From positions 434,001 to 498,000 of the forward strand of contig NZ_CP137642.1 of assembly GCF_033472595.1 (NCBI RefSeq): a stretch of 64,000 bases of DNA. The letters run 5' to 3'. This stretch comes from Methanoculleus receptaculi. GTDB lineage: Archaea > Halobacteriota > Methanomicrobia > Methanomicrobiales > Methanoculleaceae. The position numbers and the translations under genes are program-made. This document shows positions 57,980-64,000 of this stretch, piece after piece; within the stretch, counting starts at the first letter, position 1; each line of letters starts with the position of its first letter. The notes under the pieces were generated by a model. It was given only the letters and a program-made list of their open reading frames with translations, had not been told where the DNA came from and ran no database searches.

Positions 57980-58603
57980 ATGCCGATCGGAAGAGTGACC
58001 CAGGTTGTCGATTGCCGCGAGAGCATGGGGATGGGAAAAGGAGGCGGTCTTGCCCAGCGCGGCACCATCTCCGAGACCAGGTCCCCTGACGTGATCGTGG
58101 TAGGCATGTCCCCGGGCCGCAGACACGTGACAAAACCGGTCTGCGACATAACCTCCGGTCTCCGGAGGGAGGGGGCAGAGTTCTCCGTGACCACGCTCGT
58201 CCTGAATGCAGGAAGCGGGGTTCCGCCGGACTCGCCAGTCGCGGGTCACGTTCTCGGAGCTTACTTCGGGCTTACTCCGAAAGAGATCGCCCAGATAGAG
58301 CAGCACAAGGTCGCCATCCTGCACCACGGGAATGTCCGCTCCCATGTGGTGCAGAAGGTGCGGTTTATCCTTGAGCACGCGAACATCCGGGCAATAGTGG
58401 TCTCCCAGGCCCCGATAGACTTCGAGGATCTTGCAAAAGAGGGGGTCAGGACAGCGGTGGTTATGCCGCCGCCTGACCGCGTAAGGACGAAAGGCATCGT
58501 TATGGATATCGTCAGCGGCGTGACACGGGGTCAGACACCTGAGAGGGAAAAGCTGGCAGAGGTCATCCGTGCAGTTATGAAAGTGCTAAAAAGCCAAAGA
58601 TGA
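57980..58603 (+). CDS. mcrC: Methyl-coenzyme M reductase operon protein C
   Basis: The 207-residue protein (PIGRVTQVVDCRESMGMGKGGGLAQRGTI at the start, VVGMSPGRRHVTKPVCDITSGLR, NAGSGVPPDSPVAGHVLGAYFGLT) belongs to the complex that activates the nickel of F430, together with ATP-dependent component A2. I chose ATG 57980; GTG 57974 overlapping the mcrD stop is an alternative. mcrG follows 13 bases after the stop. Confidence 0.94.
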   Translation: MPIGRVTQVVDCRESMGMGKGGGLAQRGTISETRSPDVIVVGMSPGRRHVTKPVCDITSGLRREGAEFSVTTLVLNAGSGVPPDSPVAGHVLGAYFGLTPKEIAQIEQHKVAILHHGNVRSHVVQKVRFILEHANIRAIVVSQAPIDFEDLAKEGVRTAVVMPPPDRVRTKGIVMDIVSGVTRGQTPEREKLAEVIRAVMKVLKSQR

Positions 58604-58616
58604 GGTGAATGAAACA

Positions 58617-59381
58617 ATGGCATACAAGCCCCAATATGGACCGGGTACATCCAAGGTCGCCGCAAACCGGCGCAAGCAGATGGACCCAACCCAGAAACTT
58701 GAAAAGATGCGTGATGTAACTGATGAGGACATTGTGCTGCTTCTTGGCCACAGGGCGCCGGGAGCCGCCTATCCGACGTCCCACCCGCCGCTCGCCGAGC
58801 AGCAGGAGCCTGACTGCCCCATCAGGAAGATTGTAACACCGACAGACGGTGCAAAGGCCGGTGACCGCGTCCGCTACATCCAGTTCACGGACTCGATGTT
58901 CTTCGCGCCCTGCCACCCCTACCAGAGGACATACACCGAGTGCTACCGCTTCCGCGGTATCGACCCGGGTACACTCTCCGGCCGCCAGATCGTCGAGTGT
59001 CGTGAGCGTGACCTGGAGAAGTACGCAAAAGAACTTGTCGAGACCGAACTGCTCGACCCGGCCCGCACAGGCATCCGTGGTGCGACGGTGCACGGCCACT
59101 CGCTCCGCCTTGCCGAGAACGGCATGATGTTTGATATGCTCCAGAGGAGCGTGCTCGGCGAGGACGGGATCGTCCGCTACGTCAAGAACCAGATCGGCGA
59201 GCCGCTCGACCGGCCGGTTGTTCTCGGCAAGCCGATGGACGAGAACTGGCTCAAGGAGCACACGACGATCTTCCACTCGCTTGGTGGCACGCCGTTCCGT
59301 AACGACACCGAGTACATCGAGTACGTCCAGCGCATCCACTCGCTGCGGACGAAATACGGCTTCATGCCGAAGGAGGCGTGA
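58617..59381 (+). CDS. mcrG: Methyl-coenzyme M reductase, gamma subunit
   Basis: The 254-residue subunit begins [21 protein letters not shown] and holds [21 protein letters not shown] near 46-66, [47 protein letters not shown] and [20 protein letters not shown]. The GAGGTGA ribosome binding site (58602-58608) decides the ATG at 58617, four codons inside the longest frame. mcrA starts 5 bases after the stop. Confidence 0.97.
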   Translation: MAYKPQYGPGTSKVAANRRKQMDPTQKLEKMRDVTDEDIVLLLGHRAPGAAYPTSHPPLAEQQEPDCPIRKIVTPTDGAKAGDRVRYIQFTDSMFFAPCHPYQRTYTECYRFRGIDPGTLSGRQIVECRERDLEKYAKELVETELLDPARTGIRGATVHGHSLRLAENGMMFDMLQRSVLGEDGIVRYVKNQIGEPLDRPVVLGKPMDENWLKEHTTIFHSLGGTPFRNDTEYIEYVQRIHSLRTKYGFMPKEA

Positions 59382-59386
59382 TTACA

Positions 59387-61093
59387 ATGGCAAAGATTGA
59401 GAGGACCCAGAAGCTGTTCCTGAAATCCCTCAAGGAGAAGTTCCAGGGACAGGATGTCCAGTCTAACACGACGGAGTACTACAAGTTCGGCGGGATCAGA
59501 CAGTCCGCACGGAAGATGGAGTTCGTAAAGGCGAGCCGTGCCGTCGAGATGGAGCGCGGTATCTCCATGTACGACCCCGTGCGCTGCCACCTTGGCGGTA
59601 TCCCGCTCGGCCAGCGCCAGCTGATGACCTACGAGGTCTCCGGCACCGGCGTCTTCGTGGAGGGCGACGACCTTCACTTCGTCAACAACGCTGCGATGCA
59701 GCAGTTCTGGGACGATATCAGGAGAACCGTCATCGTCAACATGGACCTCGCCCACCAGACGCTGCAGAAGCGTCTCGGAAAGGAGGTCACCCCGGAGACC
59801 ATCAACGAGTATCTCCACGTGCTGAACCACGCGATGCCCGGTGCGGCCGTCGTCCAGGAGCACATGGTCGAGACCCACCCCGGCCTTGTCGACGACTGTT
59901 ACGTCAAGGTCTTTTCCGGCGACCAGGAGCTCGTAGACGACCTGGAGCCCCAGTTCGTCATCGACGTCGAGAAACTCTTCCCGGCCAAGCAGGCAGAGGC
60001 CCTCTCCGCCGCAGTAGGGAAGTCTCTCTGGCAGGCGATCCACATCCCGACGACGGTTGTCCGGACGTGCGATGGCGGAACGACCTCTCGCTGGTCTGCG
60101 ATGCAGCTCGGTATGTCCTTCATCGGGGCTTACCGGATGTGCGCCGGTGAAGCGGCTGTTGCCGACCTGGCTTTCGCTGCAAAGCACGCGGGTGTCATCC
60201 AGATGGCGTCCCACCTGCCCGCCCGGCGTGCCCGCGGCCCGAACGAGCCCGGTGGTCTGGCATTCGGTCTCTTCAGCGACATCATCCAGGCGAACCGGAA
60301 GTACCCCAACGACCCCGCGAAGGCCTCGCTCGAGGTTGTCGGCGCCGGAACCATGCTCTACGACCAGATCTGGCTTGGATCATACATGTCCGGCGGTGTC
60401 GGGTTCACCCAGTACGCGACCGCGGCATACACCGACAACATCCTGGATGAGTTCACATACTACGGTATGGACTACATCAAGGACAAGTACAAGGTCGACT
60501 GGAAGAACCCGAGCCCGGACGACAGAGTCAAGCCGACCCAGGAGGTCGTCAACGACATCACAACCGAGGTCGCCCTCAACGCCATGGAGCAGTACGAGCA
60601 GTACCCGACCATGATGGAGGACCACTTCGGCGGGTCACAGCGTGCCGGTGTCATCGCCGCTGCCTGCGGTCTCTCGACCTCGATTGCGACCGGGAACTCC
60701 AACGCCGGCCTGAACGGCTGGTACCTCTCCATGCTCCTCCACAAGGACGGCTGGTCACGTCTCGGGTTCTTCGGCTACGACCTCCAGGACCAGTGCGGTT
60801 CCGCGAACTCACTCTCCATCCGTGGAGACGAGGGCGCGATCGGCGAGGTTCGCGGCCCGAACTACCCGAACTACGCGATGAACGTCGGCCACCAGGGTGA
60901 GTACGCTGCAATCGTCGGCGGTGCCCACTACGGCCGCGGCGACGCCTGGTGCTTCGACCCGCGGGTGAAGATCTGCTTCGCCGACCCGGCGCTGAAGTTC
61001 GACTTTGCCGAACCACGCCGCGAGTTCGCGAAGGGTGCAATCCGCGAGTTCATGCCTGCCGGCGAGCGTTCGCTCATCATACCGGCCCGGTAA
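59387..61093 (+). CDS. mcrA: Methyl-coenzyme M reductase, alpha subunit
   Basis: The 568-residue catalytic subunit binds F430. Sites known to be modified in other methanogens are present: His in [11 protein letters not shown], Arg in [12 protein letters not shown] (5-methylarginine site), Gln in [13 protein letters not shown] and the [12 protein letters not shown] segment (thioglycine, S-methylcysteine). The mcrA primer-type motif [32 protein letters not shown] is intact. GGAGG in the mcrG end serves the ATG at 59387. T8 after the stop ends the operon. Confidence 0.98.
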   Translation: MAKIERTQKLFLKSLKEKFQGQDVQSNTTEYYKFGGIRQSARKMEFVKASRAVEMERGISMYDPVRCHLGGIPLGQRQLMTYEVSGTGVFVEGDDLHFVNNAAMQQFWDDIRRTVIVNMDLAHQTLQKRLGKEVTPETINEYLHVLNHAMPGAAVVQEHMVETHPGLVDDCYVKVFSGDQELVDDLEPQFVIDVEKLFPAKQAEALSAAVGKSLWQAIHIPTTVVRTCDGGTTSRWSAMQLGMSFIGAYRMCAGEAAVADLAFAAKHAGVIQMASHLPARRARGPNEPGGLAFGLFSDIIQANRKYPNDPAKASLEVVGAGTMLYDQIWLGSYMSGGVGFTQYATAAYTDNILDEFTYYGMDYIKDKYKVDWKNPSPDDRVKPTQEVVNDITTEVALNAMEQYEQYPTMMEDHFGGSQRAGVIAAACGLSTSIATGNSNAGLNGWYLSMLLHKDGWSRLGFFGYDLQDQCGSANSLSIRGDEGAIGEVRGPNYPNYAMNVGHQGEYAAIVGGAHYGRGDAWCFDPRVKICFADPALKFDFAEPRREFAKGAIREFMPAGERSLIIPAR

Positions 61094-61105
61094 ATCTAAA
61101 TCAAC

Positions 61106-61113
61106 TTTTTTTT
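61106..61113 (+). terminator. Oligo-T terminator of the mcr operon
   Basis: T8, 13 bases after the mcrA stop. Confidence 0.65.
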
Positions 61114-61199
61114 CTTTAGAGTAATTGCTCTGGGGTAATCAGAACGATCCGGGCGAGTTTTTGCGTTTTGTCGCGATATTGGCGAAACTTTTCGAAACC

Positions 61200-61209
61200 T
61201 TTAATTAAA
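61200..61209 (+). promoter_or_regulatory. TATA box of the mtr operon
   Basis: TTTAATTAAA preceded by CGAAACC (BRE-like), about 77 bases before the mtrE ATG. GGAGGAGGA at 61272-61280 is a strong ribosome binding site. Confidence 0.6.
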
Positions 61210-61286
61210 TCATAAACAACTGTTAAATGAACCAAAAAGGTTTTGAACTTATGCTTCGGTGCATGGGCACCGGAGGAGGATGCTAA

Positions 61287-62186
61287 ATGGAAGAGATCGT
61301 ATTTGGCATCGGCATTACCGCATTGGCAGGCGCTCTTGCAACCATAGCCGGCGCTGCGGAAGACACTGAATCTGATATAGGATCACAGGGTGACCCGAAC
61401 TCGCAGGTTCAGCTGGCTCCGCAGATGGGATACGTTCACCGCATATTTAACAAGGCAATTGCCGGTGAACCTCCCGCGTACGGCCTCTGGGTTGCTCTGG
61501 GTGCAGGCCTTGCCTGGGCATTCATGGCGATGCAGATAAACCCGATACTTGCAATCGTGCTCGGGAGCGCTCTCGCGGTCTTCGTGCAGGGTGTCTATGC
61601 GACAACCGCATACCTGGGGCGTACTGCAAGTCTCTCCAAGTTTGAACAGCCGGTCTACGTCGATATCCTGAAATCGATGACGACCGTGACCATGGCGCAC
61701 GCGTTTGTAGCGATCTTTGCTACAGTCACGGTGTGTCACCTGATGAACAGCGCGCTCGGTCACCCCTTCCCGCTCCCGCTGCTGGGTCTTGTATGGGGTA
61801 TCGCGCTTGGCGCGGCCGGATCTGCGACGGGTAACCCGTTCTATGGAAAGGAGCGGCAGTACCAGAATCAGGCTTTCGGTGCTGGTGTTCCGATTGCCGC
61901 GTCCGGCAACATTGTCCGCTACGCCGAGGCCGGTCAGCGGAACTCGATTGACAACGGTTTCTTCAGCGCCAAACTCGGTGGTCCGGCATCGGGCATCTGT
62001 TTTGGGCTGATCGTCTTCTTCGAACTCTGGCGCACTGTGGTATTTGAACCAGTCGCTGCCGGATGGGGTGCGATACTGGTCGGCGTTGTTGTGATTCTCA
62101 TCTTTGCCATAATCGACCGCTACATCGAGGTCTGGGCAAGAAAGACCTTCGGTCCATACGTGGCGCCTGAGGAGGCATCGTCATGA
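61287..62186 (+). CDS. mtrE: Tetrahydromethanopterin S-methyltransferase, subunit E
   Basis: The 299-residue membrane subunit (about six or seven helices) belongs to the sodium-pumping complex that moves the methyl group from H4MPT to coenzyme M. Typical parts: FGIGITALAGALATIAGAAEDTESDIGSQGDPNSQVQLAPQMGYVH, SLSKFEQPVYVDIL and QNQAFGAGVPIAASGNIVRYAE. MtrE holds a sodium-translocation role with MtrC and MtrD. It is first in the operon and overlaps mtrD by 4 bases. Confidence 0.96.
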   Translation: MEEIVFGIGITALAGALATIAGAAEDTESDIGSQGDPNSQVQLAPQMGYVHRIFNKAIAGEPPAYGLWVALGAGLAWAFMAMQINPILAIVLGSALAVFVQGVYATTAYLGRTASLSKFEQPVYVDILKSMTTVTMAHAFVAIFATVTVCHLMNSALGHPFPLPLLGLVWGIALGAAGSATGNPFYGKERQYQNQAFGAGVPIAASGNIVRYAEAGQRNSIDNGFFSAKLGGPASGICFGLIVFFELWRTVVFEPVAAGWGAILVGVVVILIFAIIDRYIEVWARKTFGPYVAPEEASS

Positions 62187-63034
62187 CCGCTCTCGGTGCA
62201 CCTAAACAGACGGCGGGTGTTCAGCCGCCGACTGGTATGGGTATCGTTCTCAGTATAGTTCTCATCGTCATTGCGCTTGCACTTGCCTACCTCCTGCTGC
62301 AGATGGCCGGGCTGGTAGCTCTTATCGGCATCGTCATCGGCGGCGCCCTGGTCGCGTTCGGCGTCCACTTCGTCCCGGTCGGCGGCGCGCCTGCTGCAAT
62401 GGGGCAATCACCCGGCATCACAACAGGTGTCGCGATGCTTGCTGCCGGTGCCGGTCTGGCCGGACTCTTTGCCGGTGCATGGGCTGCCCCGCTTGGACTT
62501 GCTATCGCTGTTGCCAGCGGTGCGATCGGTGGCGGGCTTCTGATGGCGATCACCTGTACGATGGTCAACATCATCTACGTCTTTGGCATGGGTATCCCGG
62601 CGGCTTCGGGTAAGGTCGCAAAGGATCCAATCACGGGCGACACCTTCCCCGAGTACAAGAGCCAGGGCACGGAGGGGCACGGCCTGCCGTTTGTCTCCTG
62701 GGTTGGCGGTGTCATCGGCGGTGCGCTTGGCGGTTTTGGTGGGACCCTCATCTATCTTGAGCTTCTGGGGGTTTACCAGGCTCAGCTGCCGGTACTTCTG
62801 GGCGCAACGGTCGAGCAGATCGCGCCTGTTGCGATCTCGCTTGCAGGCATCTTCGCTGTCGGCATGTTCCTGGTCAACGCTGTGCTTGCGGCATACAACA
62901 TCACCGGTACCATTGAAGGGCCGCATGACCCCAAGTTCAAGCGGTTCCCGAGGGCGATCATCGCATCCGCCGTGGCATCCGCTGTTGCAGGCATCGTTGC
63001 ACTCGGGCTGTTCCAACTACTGGGGGTATTCTAA
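62183..63034 (+). CDS. mtrD: Tetrahydromethanopterin S-methyltransferase, subunit D
   Basis: The 283-residue membrane subunit has six or more helices with Gly/Ala-rich packing (GLVALIGIVIGGALVAFGVHFVPVGGAPAAM, TGVAMLAAGAGLAGLFAGAW). The loop KVAKDPITGDTFPEYKSQGTEGHGLPFVSWVGG is the conserved cytoplasmic segment of MtrD. It starts inside the mtrE stop (ATGA) and mtrC follows with no gap. Confidence 0.96.
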   Translation: MTALGAPKQTAGVQPPTGMGIVLSIVLIVIALALAYLLLQMAGLVALIGIVIGGALVAFGVHFVPVGGAPAAMGQSPGITTGVAMLAAGAGLAGLFAGAWAAPLGLAIAVASGAIGGGLLMAITCTMVNIIYVFGMGIPAASGKVAKDPITGDTFPEYKSQGTEGHGLPFVSWVGGVIGGALGGFGGTLIYLELLGVYQAQLPVLLGATVEQIAPVAISLAGIFAVGMFLVNAVLAAYNITGTIEGPHDPKFKRFPRAIIASAVASAVAGIVALGLFQLLGVF

Positions 63035-63886
63035 ATGACCGTAAAGGTTGAAGCAGGAGCAGGCGGCATCCCGCACAACAAGATCATGATCTACGGTCTT
63101 GTGGGTTCGCTCGTCTGTCTCTACCTGACGTACCTCAACACCTACTTGCAAGCGCCGTACCTCGCGTTTTTCGGCGGGCTTGCTGCTGTCGCTGCGCTCG
63201 TCTGGGGTGCTGACACGATCAAGCATCTCTGCAGTTATGGTCTGGGTACCGGTGTCCCGTCCGCGGGTATGATCGCGCTCGGCTCAGGTGTAATCGCCGC
63301 GCTATTCGGTGCGACGACCGGGCCACTGACGCCCATCGTTACGCTTATAGTCGCCGCGATCATCGGAGCGATCGCCGGATTGCTGGCCAATCATGTTGTC
63401 AGGATGGATATCCCGGCAATGGTATCTTCGCTGACAGAACTTGCGGTTATCGGCGCGATCACCGTGCTCGGTCTTGTGACGATGGCCTGTGGTACGTTTG
63501 AGTTCCTCGGTATGATCACCGGCACGATCACGTTCCTCGGGTTCACGATGCAGACCTACGAGATGTCTGTCATCGGCGGCGGCGTCATCGCCGCGATCTT
63601 CATGCTTGGCGCCATCGCCATCCAGCACGCGTTCAACGCCTGCCTCGGACCAGGGGAGAAGCAGGACAGGACGCTCATGCTCGCCGCGGAATGCGGGTTC
63701 CTGAGCATGATAACCGTCGCGATAATCTCGTTTGCGTTCATCGCGACCTACGCCGCTCTCCTGGCGCTTGTGATCTCTGTCATCGGGTGGCTCTACACCT
63801 ACAAGCAATACATCGCCCTCTCGAAACGTGACGCATACGCCTGGCTTGACGCCAAGCCTATCATCGAACCAAAGGGAGGTGCCTGA
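63035..63886 (+). CDS. mtrC: Tetrahydromethanopterin S-methyltransferase, subunit C
   Basis: The 283-residue membrane subunit has about seven helices. Diagnostic segments are KIMIYGLVGSLVCLYLTYLN, WGADTIKHLCSYGLGTGVPSAGMIALGSGV and HAFNACLGPGEKQDRTLMLAAECGFLSM near 200-225. It completes the membrane part with MtrD and MtrE. mtrB starts 2 bases after its stop with GGGAGG upstream. Confidence 0.96.
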   Translation: MTVKVEAGAGGIPHNKIMIYGLVGSLVCLYLTYLNTYLQAPYLAFFGGLAAVAALVWGADTIKHLCSYGLGTGVPSAGMIALGSGVIAALFGATTGPLTPIVTLIVAAIIGAIAGLLANHVVRMDIPAMVSSLTELAVIGAITVLGLVTMACGTFEFLGMITGTITFLGFTMQTYEMSVIGGGVIAAIFMLGAIAIQHAFNACLGPGEKQDRTLMLAAECGFLSMITVAIISFAFIATYAALLALVISVIGWLYTYKQYIALSKRDAYAWLDAKPIIEPKGGA

Positions 63887-63888
63887 GA

Positions 63889-64000
63889 ATGGCTTACGTT
63901 CATGTGCTGCCAGAGTATGGACTGGTTGTCGACCCGATGATCGGTGTTGTCACCACAGTCGGTGTCTCATACACCCCCGTGCTCGAGCAGGTGGCTGAAC
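63889..64000 (+). CDS. mtrB: Tetrahydromethanopterin S-methyltransferase, subunit B (cut by window end)
   Basis: The frame MAYVHVLPEYGLVVDPMIGV, then VTTVGVSYTPVLEQVAE, matches the N terminus of MtrB, a small one-helix subunit of the methyltransferase. The ATG at 63889 has GGGAGG about 10 bases upstream. The gene continues beyond the window; mtrA and the remaining subunits are expected next. Confidence 0.9.
   Translation, partial: MAYVHVLPEYGLVVDPMIGVVTTVGVSYTPVLEQVAE

Overview
This window is archaeal chromosome from a hydrogenotrophic methanogen, most likely a member of the Methanomicrobiales close to Methanoculleus. The evidence is a complete formylmethanofuran dehydrogenase (fwd) operon with heterodisulfide reductase genes embedded in it, ftr, the mcrBDCGA operon, the start of the mtr operon (mtrE, D, C, B), a methanogenesis-marker-11 protein, coenzyme B (aks) genes, aIF1A, class I HMG-CoA reductase and Trm5-type methyltransferase, all with GC-rich archaeal codon use. 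The genus assignment is inference; no rRNA gene is present.

Layout. 0-10.5 kb is accessory and decayed: an MFS transporter tail, a degenerate IS256-type element, a drug/antibiotic-type ABC exporter, rubredoxin, a DtxR/MntR-type regulator, an IS605-type tnpB with a tnpA stump and a right-end hairpin, an apparently catalytically dead RNase III-like protein and a frameshifted DDE transposase. 10.5-14.5 kb holds panE, an ATP-cone/nuclease fusion, a membrane metallophosphoesterase and aIF1A. 14.7-18.5 kb (minus) is a run of pilin-like and secreted membrane-anchored proteins. 18.6-26 kb is mostly housekeeping (FmdE-like protein, hisG, a DUF1015 protein, rimI, hmgA, trm5, an ABC-class ATPase).

26-34.8 kb is a molybdenum/tungsten region: tupCBA tungstate ABC transporter, a TiaS-like protein, a close relative of bacterial molybdenum storage protein subunits, a MOT1-type molybdate permease and a second molybdate/tungstate-type ABC permease and ATPase pair. 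These metals are cofactors of the FwdB subunit encoded 17 kb away.

35.7-44.3 kb (minus) is one tightly overlapping nine-gene unit: a GIDDTD protein, marker protein 11, a radical SAM enzyme, an IorA-like thiamine diphosphate enzyme, aksA, aksD, aksE, an unrecognised protein and aksF. The aks genes build 2-oxosuberate for coenzyme B; the TPP and radical SAM genes are good candidates for the later, still unassigned steps from 2-oxosuberate to 7-mercaptoheptanoate. I regard this as the most interesting feature of the window.

44.5-64 kb is the core methanogenesis block: ftr (minus), then fwdG-fwdF-hdrC-hdrB-hdrA-mvhD-fwdD-fwdB-fwdA-fwdC, mcrBDCGA and mtrEDCB (all plus). It covers CO2 reduction to formyl-methanofuran coupled to heterodisulfide reduction, methyl transfer to coenzyme M and methane release.
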